Part shown: piece by piece, positions 40,233-49,495 of the stretch
Layout of the letters: each line of letters opens with the position of its first letter
How positions within the stretch are numbered: position 1 is the stretch's first letter
Assembly (NCBI RefSeq): GCF_001874145.1
Contig: NZ_MPCX01000002.1
Span: 186,001-250,000, forward strand
Direction of reading: 5' to 3'
Source of the DNA: Lacinutrix sp. MedPE-SW
GTDB taxonomy: Bacteria > Bacteroidota > Bacteroidia > Flavobacteriales > Flavobacteriaceae
DNA: 64,000 nucleotides
Made by a program: the position numbers and the translations under genes
Notes under the pieces: generated by a model
Databases searched by the model: none
The model's input: only the letters and a program-made list of their open reading frames with translations
Told to the model about the DNA's origin: nothing

Positions 40233-41939
40233 ATGAAAAAACGTGTACTTTTTATGTTATTTATGGTTTTTGTGAGCAAAACAGCTCTATCTCAAACTAA
40301 AGATACCTTGCTAAGTAAAAATTACGAAGCACTAAAAACATTAGTATATACGGCTTACGTAAAAGATAAAAACGCGAGTATAGCAGTTAGTGAGTATTAT
40401 ATAAATAAAGCAATAAAAGAAAATAAAGCAAAGGAGCATTTTAATGGTTTAGCCTTATTTATTGATATAAATATCTGGAATAAAAATTATAGTGTTTTTA
40501 ATGAAAAAGAACAGGAATTAGTAGAATTAGCAAATGCAAATAATGATAGTGAGGCGTTAATGAAAACCTACTTCTCACTTGCAGATTCTTTTTTCTATAA
40601 TGGTTTATTTGGTAAAGCAATAGAAACGTATTATAAGTCTTTAAGTATAGCTAAAGAACAAAATAATTTAATGTATGAGCATCTTAATTTAAGGCAAATA
40701 GGATATTTAAATTATTTTTCTGGTAGTCTTGAAAGTTCTGCAAAACAACAAAAGTTTGCTATAAATCTATTAGATAAACCAACTCAAGAACAAGATACAT
40801 TAGCTGTTAATTCTAAACGAAGATTAAAACTTGCCGCCTTAGAGCTATTAACGCGAACATATATTTTTGCAGAAAAAACAGACTCTGCTCAAGTTTACAA
40901 TAATAAAGCATTAAACTTTGGTTTAAAAGAAGCAGATAGCTGTGTTTTAATAAGGTTTAAACTGCAAAAGGCACAAATTAGTATTCAGCAAAAGTCTTAT
41001 GATAAGGCAACAAAACTTTTGGAAGAATGTAAAACTATTTGTTATACACCAAAATCAATATATGACTTTATTATCGCTTCAGAATATGCTAAAATATATT
41101 TAGCACAAAAAAAATACGAAAAGGCAGTTGTAGTATTAAATCAAGGCTTAGAAGCTTTTAGTTTAGATGGGCAAGAAGCTTTTGCTTCAGACTATATTAA
41201 ACTAATGGCAAAAGCCTATAAACATGCAGGAAACATAGAGATGTCTAACATTTATTTCGAAAAGTTTATAAAGGCTAATGAAGATTTCGGTAAAATAAAA
41301 GACACGATTGCAACCAGAATTAAAACCCAAGAAATAAAAGATTTTAAAAAAGAACTTAATGCAATAAATACCCAAAAAAGTGTTTTTAAATATATTGCAT
41401 TAGTCGCCTGTGTTTTAGTTTTAGGACTTTTATTTTTCTTATTTAAATTTTATAAAACAAAAAAAGAAAACGAAATTAAGTTTGAAGCACTTTTAAATAA
41501 AATTGAAAAGGCCCAAAAACCAGAAGAAATTATAAATACAAAAGATAAGGATTTAGAGGAAAAAAACACACCAGATTTACCGTTGGAAACTAAGCAAAAT
41601 ATTTTAAAAGGTCTTAAAAAGCTGGAAGCGCAACAGTATTTTTTAAAACAAGAATGCAGCTCGTATAATGTTGCAAAAAAAATTAACACCAACACCTCTT
41701 ATTTGTCTAAAGTAATTAACGCACACTACGGTAAAAACTTTAATACATATATAAACGACTTAAGAATAAATTATGCCATAGTGCGTTTAAAAAACGATGT
41801 ATTTTTTAGGTCGTATTCCATACAATCAATAGCCGAAGAGTTAGGTTATAAAAGTGCAGATTCTTTTACAAAATACTTTAAAAAAGATACTGGTTTAAAT
41901 CCTTCATTTTATATTAAGAATATAAAAAATATAGATTAA
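40233..41939 (+). CDS. TPR-repeat membrane protein with cytoplasmic AraC-type HTH
   Basis: Signal/TM at start (MKKRVLFMLFMVFVSKTALSQ), TPR-like repeats, TM YIALVACVLVLGLLFFLFKFY, C-terminal AraC HTH (KKINTNTSYLSKVINAHYGKNFNTYINDLRINYAI…YKSADSFTKYFKKDTGLNPS); start refined from 40158. Confidence 0.87.
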   Translation: MKKRVLFMLFMVFVSKTALSQTKDTLLSKNYEALKTLVYTAYVKDKNASIAVSEYYINKAIKENKAKEHFNGLALFIDINIWNKNYSVFNEKEQELVELANANNDSEALMKTYFSLADSFFYNGLFGKAIETYYKSLSIAKEQNNLMYEHLNLRQIGYLNYFSGSLESSAKQQKFAINLLDKPTQEQDTLAVNSKRRLKLAALELLTRTYIFAEKTDSAQVYNNKALNFGLKEADSCVLIRFKLQKAQISIQQKSYDKATKLLEECKTICYTPKSIYDFIIASEYAKIYLAQKKYEKAVVVLNQGLEAFSLDGQEAFASDYIKLMAKAYKHAGNIEMSNIYFEKFIKANEDFGKIKDTIATRIKTQEIKDFKKELNAINTQKSVFKYIALVACVLVLGLLFFLFKFYKTKKENEIKFEALLNKIEKAQKPEEIINTKDKDLEEKNTPDLPLETKQNILKGLKKLEAQQYFLKQECSSYNVAKKINTNTSYLSKVINAHYGKNFNTYINDLRINYAIVRLKNDVFFRSYSIQSIAEELGYKSADSFTKYFKKDTGLNPSFYIKNIKNID

Positions 41940-41954
41940 AAAGATGCTTTTAAC

Positions 41955-41974
41955 CCTAAATTTATAAATTTAGG
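41955..41974. repeat. Perfect 20-bp palindrome CCTAAATTTATAAATTTAGG
   Basis: Read directly; 15 bp past the AraC/TPR gene stop. Confidence 0.85.
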
Positions 41975-42052
41975 TATGTGTTATTTCTTCTCTTTAAATT
42001 TTCTTTTTAACCATTGTAAACACCTGCTAATCATCACTTTAAACATTTGTCT

Positions 42053-42083
42053 TGCACCCTAATTTCCTAAAATCAGGGATGCA
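42053..42083. promoter_or_regulatory. Inverted repeat TGCA(C)CCT-N14-AGGGATGCA upstream of a small secreted-protein gene
   Basis: TGCACCCT at 42053-42060 and AGGGATGCA at 42075-42083; possible promoter (TTG … TAATTTG) downstream. Confidence 0.4.
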
Positions 42084-42154
42084 TTTCTTGTAAAACCCTT
42101 TTTATTGAGAGTAATTTGATTTCAGAAACAATAATCAATTTAATTCTCAGTAAC

Positions 42155-42544
42155 ATGAAAAATTCAAAAACAATATTTTTTACAATCCTTATTGTAGTAT
42201 TTTCTGTTGGTGTCGCTAAAGGTTTTTATAAAAGTGTTAAAAAAAGTGAGGCAATAACAAAAGAAATTCTTACAGTTTTAAAAGATAATTGCAACTGTAA
42301 AGCGGTTGTTAAAACGTCTTATTTAAAAGGTGTACAATACAGTAAAAAAAATGGAGTTACGGCAGAAACCGTTACTTACCAATTAACAGATTGTGACTTT
42401 AATAATTTTAATCAGGAAGTAAAATGTATAGATAATACTTTACGTGAAAAAATTAATGGTATCGAGCTACTAGATCTAATTACTTTAAACTTTGTAAACA
42501 ATAATAAGCGCAAAACAGTTACAATTAAAAACAACTGCTTATGA
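42155..42544 (+). CDS. Hypothetical membrane-anchored small protein
   Basis: N-terminal TM; start refined from 42116 to MKNSKTIFFTILIVVFSVGVAKGF at 42155. Confidence 0.6.
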   Translation: MKNSKTIFFTILIVVFSVGVAKGFYKSVKKSEAITKEILTVLKDNCNCKAVVKTSYLKGVQYSKKNGVTAETVTYQLTDCDFNNFNQEVKCIDNTLREKINGIELLDLITLNFVNNNKRKTVTIKNNCL

Positions 42545-42648
42545 TACCTAACTATAAAAAATCTTCAAATAAAATCAAGCTAATAAAATTTTGTATAGGC
42601 TTGGTTGCAGGAGTATCAATATACCTAATACAAGAACTTTTTTTCTAA
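42541..42648 (+). CDS. Putative 35-aa single-TM peptide, translationally coupled (ATGA overlap)
   Basis: MIPNYKKSSNKIKLIKFCIGLVAGVSIYLIQELFF*; start overlaps the preceding TGA; absent from the ORF track because of length. Confidence 0.5.
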   Translation: MIPNYKKSSNKIKLIKFCIGLVAGVSIYLIQELFF

Positions 42649-42739
42649 AAAATTTACCATGATAACCCTTTCAAAATTCTTAATAGAAATAGTAGCAACC
42701 ATTTTAATTTAAAAATTAATATTCTAAAAACTTATAATT

Positions 42740-43612
42740 ATGAAAAATTTAAAAAAAATCACATTAAGCATATTGCTAACAATAGCAGCAATAATTAGTG
42801 TTACAGCACAAAGCAATAAAAAAACAAACCTTTGGAAAATTGAAGGTGATAATATTAAAACATCATACCTTTTTGGAACAATACACATACTCCCAAAAAG
42901 TAGTTTTAAAATTAGTGAGAAAGTAAAAAAAGCATTCGATTCTTGCGATAGAGTTACTTTAGAGCTTGATATGGCAGATCCAAGTTTTATGGCAGATGCC
43001 ATGAAACTCTCTATGTTAGAAAAAGACGAAGAATTATCATCATATATGGATGCAAGCGAGTATAAGTTATTAGATGATTATTTAAAAGAAAACGTAAAAG
43101 TTGGGTTAACTGCATTTAATAAACTTAAACCCATAACATTAATGTCTGTAATAATGATGGCGAAATTTAAAGACGAACCACTTGCTAGTTACGAGATGAC
43201 TTTTATAGAAATGTCTAAAACAGCAAAAAAAGATATGGATGGTTTAGAGACATATCAAGATCAATTAGCAGCAATTGACTCTCAACCTTACGATGAACAA
43301 ATAGACACTTATATAAAAATGATTTCGGAGGCAGAAGAAACGGATGCTATATATAATAAAATGCTAAAATTATATTTAGCAGAAGATGTAGACGGAATTT
43401 ACGATTATACAGATGAGTTTATGAATGGAGACATTGAGTCTAAGAAACGCTTTTTAGACGATAGAAATATTAAATGGATTCCTAAAATTGGAGAATTTTC
43501 TAGAGAGCATTCTGTTTTTTATGGTGTAGGAGCAGCGCATTTAGGCGGCGAACAAGGTGTTATTAATTTACTTAAAAAAGCAGGTTATAAAGTAACACCG
43601 GTATTAAACTAA
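42740..43612 (+). CDS. TraB/GumN family protein
   Basis: 290 aa; signal peptide; SYLFGTIHILPKSSFKIS, FYGVGAAHLGGEQGVINLLKKAGYKVTPV. Confidence 0.9.
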   Translation: MKNLKKITLSILLTIAAIISVTAQSNKKTNLWKIEGDNIKTSYLFGTIHILPKSSFKISEKVKKAFDSCDRVTLELDMADPSFMADAMKLSMLEKDEELSSYMDASEYKLLDDYLKENVKVGLTAFNKLKPITLMSVIMMAKFKDEPLASYEMTFIEMSKTAKKDMDGLETYQDQLAAIDSQPYDEQIDTYIKMISEAEETDAIYNKMLKLYLAEDVDGIYDYTDEFMNGDIESKKRFLDDRNIKWIPKIGEFSREHSVFYGVGAAHLGGEQGVINLLKKAGYKVTPVLN

Positions 43613-43630
43613 AAATAATTGCAATTTTTA

Positions 43631-43662
43631 AAAGCCTCAATTTTTGAGGCTTTTTTTTAAAT
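43631..43662. terminator. Terminator hairpin after TraB/GumN gene
   Basis: AAAAGCCTCAA-TTT-TTGAGGCTTTTTTTT. Confidence 0.88.
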
Positions 43663-43716
43663 TTTATTTTAGATAAGGCATATTATATTTTGTAATTTTA
43701 CAAAAAAATAAACAAT

Positions 43717-44790
43717 ATGTTTAAAAAAGAAATATTAAAAGGTCGTGGTGCGCAACACAATCCTCACAATAAATTTTTTGAGTTGTCTCATGAAATTAGA
43801 AACGACTTTTTAGAGTTTTGTGAAAAAGAAGGCGAAAAAGCAGATGATAATAAAACGCTTTACCTTGAAACCTTTCCAAAAACAATAGTTAATAAAGTAA
43901 AAAGCCCAGATATAGGTATGTCATACTCAATGAATGCTTATCAAGGTTGCGAGCATGGTTGTATTTACTGTTATGCAAGAAATAGTCATGAGTTTTGGGG
44001 ATTTAGTGCAGGTTTAGATTTCGAGCGGCGCATTTTAGTAAAAAAAAATGCACCAGAATTATTAGAAGCACTATTAAAAAAGAAAACGTGGAAAGCGCAA
44101 ACCATCGTGTTATCTGGAAATACAGACTGTTATCAACCAGCAGAAAAAGAGTTTGAAATCACAAAAAAATGTCTAGAGCTTTTTTTAAAATACAAACATC
44201 CTGTCGCGATAATTACTAAAAATGCACTTATTCTTAGAGATCTTGAGATTTTAAAAAGCCTAAATAGATATGGTTTAATTAGTGTAAATATTTCAATAAC
44301 ATCGTTATCAGAAAAAACAAGGCGCATTTTAGAGCCAAGAACAGCAACTATAAAAAAACGCATAGAAACTGTAAAGATTTTAAGTGATAATGGTATTCCT
44401 GTAAATGTTATGTTAGCACCAATAATTCCATCTATAAACAGTCATGAGATATTACCATTGGCAAAAGCAGTATCTAATGCAGGAGCGTTAAGTATAGCAC
44501 ATACTATTGTAAGGTTAAATGGTTCTATAGGAGAAATTTTTACAAACTGGATAAATAAAACCTTACCAGATAGAGCAGGTAAAGTATTACGCCAAATAGA
44601 AAACTGTCATGGAGGAAGTTTAAACGATAGTAGGTTTGGAACCCGTATGCGAGGTGAAGGTAATATTGCAAAGCAAATTAACGATATGGTAAGGCTTGCT
44701 AAAATAAAATACTTTAAAAACAAAACAATGCCTGTACTAAATAATACACTTCATGAGCAATGTAAAAATGGTCAATTCAAATTGTTTTAA
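43717..44790 (+). CDS. PA0069-family radical SAM protein
   Basis: 357 aa; GCEHGCIYCYARNSHEFWGFSAGLDFERRILVKKNAPELL. Confidence 0.92.
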   Translation: MFKKEILKGRGAQHNPHNKFFELSHEIRNDFLEFCEKEGEKADDNKTLYLETFPKTIVNKVKSPDIGMSYSMNAYQGCEHGCIYCYARNSHEFWGFSAGLDFERRILVKKNAPELLEALLKKKTWKAQTIVLSGNTDCYQPAEKEFEITKKCLELFLKYKHPVAIITKNALILRDLEILKSLNRYGLISVNISITSLSEKTRRILEPRTATIKKRIETVKILSDNGIPVNVMLAPIIPSINSHEILPLAKAVSNAGALSIAHTIVRLNGSIGEIFTNWINKTLPDRAGKVLRQIENCHGGSLNDSRFGTRMRGEGNIAKQINDMVRLAKIKYFKNKTMPVLNNTLHEQCKNGQFKLF

Positions 44791-44798
44791 AAATAAAA

Positions 44799-44823
44799 AA
44801 AGTGAGCACAAGGCTCACTTTAA
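44799..44823. terminator. Possible bidirectional terminator hairpin
   Basis: AAAGTGAGC-ACAAG-GCTCACTTT. Confidence 0.65.
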
Positions 44824-44856
44824 CTAACTAACTAAATTAAACTTCGTGTCTAAAGT

Positions 44857-45453
44857 TTAAAGATTTATATATTTTGTAAAAGTTCTGTTTTGAGTTTCAA
44901 ACTGAAATAGATATGTTCCTTTTTTTGTACTATCTAAAGTAAATGCTTTTTGAATATCCATAGTATCTTTAATTTTTTCATTATAGATAACTTCTTTAGA
45001 ACCAGCATTGTCATAGTAAATTGAAATGGTTACTGGTGATGCATTTAAAGATAAAGCTGTAACATATACAGTATTATTTTTAGCATCTACATGTGGTTTA
45101 AAAATTTTAGATTTTTCACTCTTTTTAAAATCTACAACGTTATTTAATACACTAAAAGGAATAACCTCAATAACTGTATCTTTATTTAATTCAAAAAAGT
45201 ACTTTCCATCTGGTAAGGCTGTTAAATCAAACCCTTTTTTATAATCTCCAGATTTAGAGATGTTTTCTTTATATAAAATAATTTGGTTATAATCTTTAAT
45301 TAACAATTGTTGTCCTTCCTTAACGTTCTCTAAAGTTAAAACGGTTTTCTTGCTGTCATCGTCCTTATTTAACGTAGTAATATTGGCTGCATAGTTTACC
45401 ATAGTTACTAATAAAGCAACTAATACTAAATGATTTTTTACTGCTTTTTTCAT
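44857..45453 (-). CDS. Secreted hypothetical protein (DUF3244-like beta-sandwich, T9SS-tail-like end)
   Basis: 198 aa; signal peptide; repeated pattern G.Y.F.L/KGTYLFQFETQNRTFTKYINL. Confidence 0.5.
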   Translation of the reverse strand: MKKAVKNHLVLVALLVTMVNYAANITTLNKDDDSKKTVLTLENVKEGQQLLIKDYNQIILYKENISKSGDYKKGFDLTALPDGKYFFELNKDTVIEVIPFSVLNNVVDFKKSEKSKIFKPHVDAKNNTVYVTALSLNASPVTISIYYDNAGSKEVIYNEKIKDTMDIQKAFTLDSTKKGTYLFQFETQNRTFTKYINL

Positions 45454-45655
45454 AATGTTATTTGTTTATAATTAACACTACAAAGGTATATGCAAACACG
45501 CTTGTATAAAACGCCTATTTTAGCATATTTATATGCTATATTAACCTTTAAATAAACTCAACACGCTTATAAAGTTAAAATAAGCAACAAAAGGGTTAAT
45601 TTAGCATAGATTTATATTTTTATATTATTTTAATTTTACAAACAAATAGATAGTT

Positions 45656-46525
45656 TTGAATAATAAGCCAATATTAGAGAAAATTTCACCTGGTTTCGGG
45701 AATTCTATTCTTGCAGTAAATAAACTTAAGAAGAGAAGGCGAGATCAAGCATTTTGGCATTTTCATCCAGAAATAGAATTGGTTTATGTTAATAAAGGAA
45801 AAGGGAGAAGGCATATTGGTAATCACATGTCTTACTTTAATAATAGCCAACTTATTCTTGTAGGTTCAAACTTACCGCATAACGGTTTTGAAAATAGACT
45901 AACTGCTAAAGGAAAAGAAACACTAATACAGTTTCATCCAGATTTTTTAGGAAAAGACTTTTTTAGTTTGCCTCAAATGAAAAGTATTGCTGCTCTATTA
46001 GAAAGAGGAAAAAAAGGAGTTCTTTTTCATACAGACACAAAAAAAAGAGTAGGAGAGAAAATAACTAAATTAACCAAATACGAAGGATTTAAACGTGTTA
46101 TTAAGCTACTTGAAATACTTCATATTTTAGCAGAAGCCCAAGACTACGAGTTTTTAAATGCAGATGGTTATGCATTTGAGGCACAACCACAAGACAATGC
46201 AAAAATTGACATTATATATAAATATGTATATAGCAATTTTAAAAACCATATAAGTTTAGATACTATTGCAGAGCAGGTGAGCATGACAGTTCCAGCCTTT
46301 TGTAGATACTTTAAAAGAGCAACAGGAAAAACATTTACAAAACTAGTAAACGAATATAGAGTAGTGCATGCAACAAAATTATTGGTAGAAAGCCAATTAA
46401 GTATAACAGATGTTTGTTTTGAGTGTGGCTTTAATAACTTCTCACACTTTAATAAGCTATTTAAAGAAATAACAGGTAAAAATGCTTCAAAATATAGAGG
46501 TGAGATGAAACAAATTATACAATAA
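45656..46525 (+). CDS. AraC-family regulator with N-terminal cupin domain
   Basis: QAFWHFHPEIELVYVNKGKGRRHIGNH (cupin); ISLDTIAEQVSMTVPAFCRYFKRATGKTF…CGFNNFSHFNKLFKEITGKNASKYR. The coding frame appears to begin with an alternative (non-ATG) codon. Confidence 0.92.
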   Translation: MNNKPILEKISPGFGNSILAVNKLKKRRRDQAFWHFHPEIELVYVNKGKGRRHIGNHMSYFNNSQLILVGSNLPHNGFENRLTAKGKETLIQFHPDFLGKDFFSLPQMKSIAALLERGKKGVLFHTDTKKRVGEKITKLTKYEGFKRVIKLLEILHILAEAQDYEFLNADGYAFEAQPQDNAKIDIIYKYVYSNFKNHISLDTIAEQVSMTVPAFCRYFKRATGKTFTKLVNEYRVVHATKLLVESQLSITDVCFECGFNNFSHFNKLFKEITGKNASKYRGEMKQIIQ

Positions 46526-46527
46526 GT

Positions 46528-47184
46528 TTATTTTTTACCATTCCATTCTGCATAAAACTGTTCAAGAAAACCAAGCATATAATTATGGCGTTCTGTCGCA
46601 ATTTTCTTACCAGTTTTAGTGTTCATTTTATCTTTTAACAGCAAAAGCTTTTCGTAAAAATGGTTAATAGTTGGCGCGTTAGAAGCTTTATATTCAGCCT
46701 TACTTAAATTTAAGTTTGGTTTAATATCTGGATTATAAAGAGACCTATTTTTAAAACCACCATAATTAAATGTACGGGCAATACCAATAGCGCCAATAGC
46801 ATCTAAACGGTCTGCATCTTGTACAACTTGTAACTCAATAGAATTAAAAGTATTGGTTTTGTCAATGTTAGAGCTGTAAGAGATATTTTCAATAATTTTT
46901 ACAACATGCTCAATAACACTAGAGTCTACGTTGTTTTTAAACAAAAATGTTCGCGCCATTTTAGGCCCAATAGTATCATCTCCATTATGAAATTTGCTAT
47001 CTGCAATATCATGTAACAAAGCACCAAGAGCAACAACTAAATCATCAACAGGTTCTTGTTTAGCAATAAGTAAACTATTATTGTACACTCTTTCTATATG
47101 AAACCAGTCGTGGCCGCCTTCAGCATCTTTTAAAGTGTTTTTTACAAATAATTTAGTGTCTTCTATAAGTTGTATATTACTCAT
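46528..47184 (-). CDS. HD-domain phosphohydrolase
   Basis: GGHDWFHIERV, GALLHDIADSKFH, VVQDADRLDAIGAIGIARTF. Confidence 0.92.
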   Translation of the reverse strand: MSNIQLIEDTKLFVKNTLKDAEGGHDWFHIERVYNNSLLIAKQEPVDDLVVALGALLHDIADSKFHNGDDTIGPKMARTFLFKNNVDSSVIEHVVKIIENISYSSNIDKTNTFNSIELQVVQDADRLDAIGAIGIARTFNYGGFKNRSLYNPDIKPNLNLSKAEYKASNAPTINHFYEKLLLLKDKMNTKTGKKIATERHNYMLGFLEQFYAEWNGKK

Positions 47185-47917
47185 TAATTACAATGTCTTT
47201 TTTAATGGTAGCTTCAATAAGTGCTAGTAAATCATCAGAATTATAATCACTAATTTTTAAAGGCTTGTGTATTTTATATTTCATAGTAATACCAATACCA
47301 TAAGGGAACTTGCCATATATTAATGTTTTCCAAGAATTGTTAATACTAATAGGAATAACATAAGCATTTGGAGCCTCGGCAAACAAAGTTCTTAAACCAC
47401 GAGTTTGAAACGGTTTAGGTTTTCCATCACGGCTACGAGTACCTTCAGGAAAAATAACTACACCTCGATTATGTTTTTCAATATAAGCAGCCATTTTTTT
47501 AATAGCATTAACAGCTTGCATTGGGTCTTTTCTGTCAATTAAAACCGATCCGCCGTGACGTAAATTATAACTCACACTAGGTATGCCTTTTCCTAATTCT
47601 TTTTTACTAATAAATTTAGTGTGACATTTTCTTAAAAACCAAATTATTGGCGGTATGTCGTTCATGCTTTGGTGATTGGCAACAATAATAGTTGGTACAT
47701 TTTTAGGTAAGTGCTCGCGACCCTTAATATCAAATCTAATACCTAAAAGATGTAGACAGCGAGTTAAAAAAAAGTTGAGATAATCTACACTTTTTTTATG
47801 TGCTTGATAACCAAAAACATTAAAACAAAGCCATTGTATTGGATGAAAAACCAATAAAAAAAACCCGAAAAACAGGAAGTAAATGCACGTTAAAGGATAA
47901 GCAATTAATTTTCTCAT
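47177..47917 (-). CDS. 1-acyl-sn-glycerol-3-phosphate acyltransferase (PlsC-like)
   Basis: IIVANHQSMNDIPPI (NHxxxxD), VIFPEGTRSRDGKPKPF; start refined to MRKLIAYPL. Confidence 0.92.
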   Translation of the reverse strand: MRKLIAYPLTCIYFLFFGFFLLVFHPIQWLCFNVFGYQAHKKSVDYLNFFLTRCLHLLGIRFDIKGREHLPKNVPTIIVANHQSMNDIPPIIWFLRKCHTKFISKKELGKGIPSVSYNLRHGGSVLIDRKDPMQAVNAIKKMAAYIEKHNRGVVIFPEGTRSRDGKPKPFQTRGLRTLFAEAPNAYVIPISINNSWKTLIYGKFPYGIGITMKYKIHKPLKISDYNSDDLLALIEATIKKDIVINE

Positions 47918-47944
47918 GTGTTGTAAAGTATCAACAACCAAAAA

Positions 47945-47982
47945 TAAAAAAACCACGTTTAAAAAACGTGGTTTTTTTTAAA
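47945..47982. terminator. Terminator hairpin between the bacilliredoxin and acyltransferase genes
   Basis: AAAAAAACCACGTTT-AAA-AAACGTGGTTTTTTTT. Confidence 0.85.
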
Positions 47983-47995
47983 ATTCTATATTTTA

Positions 47996-48406
47996 TTAGC
48001 AGTGCTCATTGTAAGCATCCATAAGGTTTTCTGCAATTAACTCTGCAGGACGACCTTCAATATGGTGACGCTCTAGCATGTGTACTAATTCTCCATTTTT
48101 AAATAAAGCCATACTAGGCGAACTTGGAGGAAAAGGTACCATGTGAGCACGAGCTCTATCTGTAGCCTCTTTATCTACACCAGCAAAAACAGTAACGATG
48201 TTGCTAGGTTTTTTATCATTATTTAAACTCATTTTTGCACCTGGACGTGCATTTGCTGCCGCACAACCACAAACCGAATTTACAACCACTAAAGTAGTTC
48301 CTTCCTTTTTAACTGCTGCATCAACTGCTTCTGCAGTATGTAATGCTTCAAAACCTGCGTTCGTTAAATCTTCGCTCATAGGTTTTACTAATTCTGCTGG
48401 ATACAT
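47996..48406 (-). CDS. BrxA/BrxB family bacilliredoxin
   Basis: 136 aa; VVNSVCGCAAANARPG (CGC motif). Confidence 0.93.
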   Translation of the reverse strand: MYPAELVKPMSEDLTNAGFEALHTAEAVDAAVKKEGTTLVVVNSVCGCAAANARPGAKMSLNNDKKPSNIVTVFAGVDKEATDRARAHMVPFPPSSPSMALFKNGELVHMLERHHIEGRPAELIAENLMDAYNEHC

Positions 48407-48475
48407 ATATTTTAAAATTTTATATTATTATTAAGCTCATGCAAAGTTAATCAAAAATAATGCTAAACTAGTTTT

Positions 48476-48581
48476 GGGCGTTACCTTATGTCACTTTGGT
48501 GCCATAAGGTCAGGCTGTTCGCTATATCTTTTTTGTGCATAAGCGCACACAAAAAAGGATGCCGCTACCATCCTTAACGCA
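48476..48581 (+). repeat. Dispersed intergenic element, copy A
   Basis: GGGCGTTACCTTATG…CATAAGGTCAGGCTGTTCGCTATATCTTTTTTGTG…CACAAAAAAGGATGCCGCTACCATCCTTAACGCA. Confidence 0.88.
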
Positions 48582-48667
48582 CATGTAAGTTAAGAGTCGT
48601 AACAGAACAGAGTTCTTGACAACTAACAAAGTATTATATTTACAGTTCTAAAAAATAAAACAATTAC

Positions 48668-49453
48668 ATGAGCGGATTAAAATGGATTGGTGCTACATTA
48701 GGTTGGTCTTTTGGCGGGCCAATAGGAGCAATAATTGGTTTAGCAATAGGTAGTATTGGTGATGCATTTGCAGGAAAAGGCGATTTTTTCTTAGGTCAAG
48801 GTGATCAAAACCAGTCACAAGGCAGGCAACGCCAACCTAATTATAGAACACAACAACAACGTCGTGCACAAACAACATCGGGAGATTTTGAAGTAAGTTT
48901 ACTAATACTAGCAACTGTTGTAATTAAGGCAGATGGTAAACAAGACCAGCGAGAATTAGACTATGTGCGTGAACAGTTTGTAAGCATGTATGGTAAAGAT
49001 AGAGCCAACAAAGCATTTCAGTTATTTAAAAAAGTAAGTCAACAATCGGTGCCATTACGTCGTGTTTGTGTGCAAATACAACAAATGATGGATCATCCAT
49101 CTCGCTTACAACTTATACATTTTCTATTTGGTATAGCAAAAGCAGATGGCATGGTAACAGAAGACGAAGAGCGCCAAGTCTTTACTATAGCAGGTTACTT
49201 AGGTATAAATTCGCGAGATTATAATAGTATTAAAGCAATGTTTTATAATAGCAGTGATAATGCCTATAAAATATTAGAAATAACAAAATCTGCAACCAAC
49301 GACGAGATTAAAAAAGCCTACCGTAAAATGGCTAAAAAATACCATCCAGATAAAGTAGAACACTTAGGCGAAGAACACAAAAAAGGAGCCGAAGATAAAT
49401 TTAAACAAGTACAAAAAGCATACGAGCAATTGCAGAAGGAACGTGGGTTTTAA
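48668..49453 (+). CDS. DjlA-like TerB + DnaJ domain protein
   Basis: Gly-rich N-terminus, TerB-like core, C-terminal J domain ([33 protein letters not shown]). Confidence 0.9.
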   Translation: MSGLKWIGATLGWSFGGPIGAIIGLAIGSIGDAFAGKGDFFLGQGDQNQSQGRQRQPNYRTQQQRRAQTTSGDFEVSLLILATVVIKADGKQDQRELDYVREQFVSMYGKDRANKAFQLFKKVSQQSVPLRRVCVQIQQMMDHPSRLQLIHFLFGIAKADGMVTEDEERQVFTIAGYLGINSRDYNSIKAMFYNSSDNAYKILEITKSATNDEIKKAYRKMAKKYHPDKVEHLGEEHKKGAEDKFKQVQKAYEQLQKERGF

Positions 49454-49495
49454 AATTTTTGATTTGTAAATATGAGTCACAATCACATTGCATGT

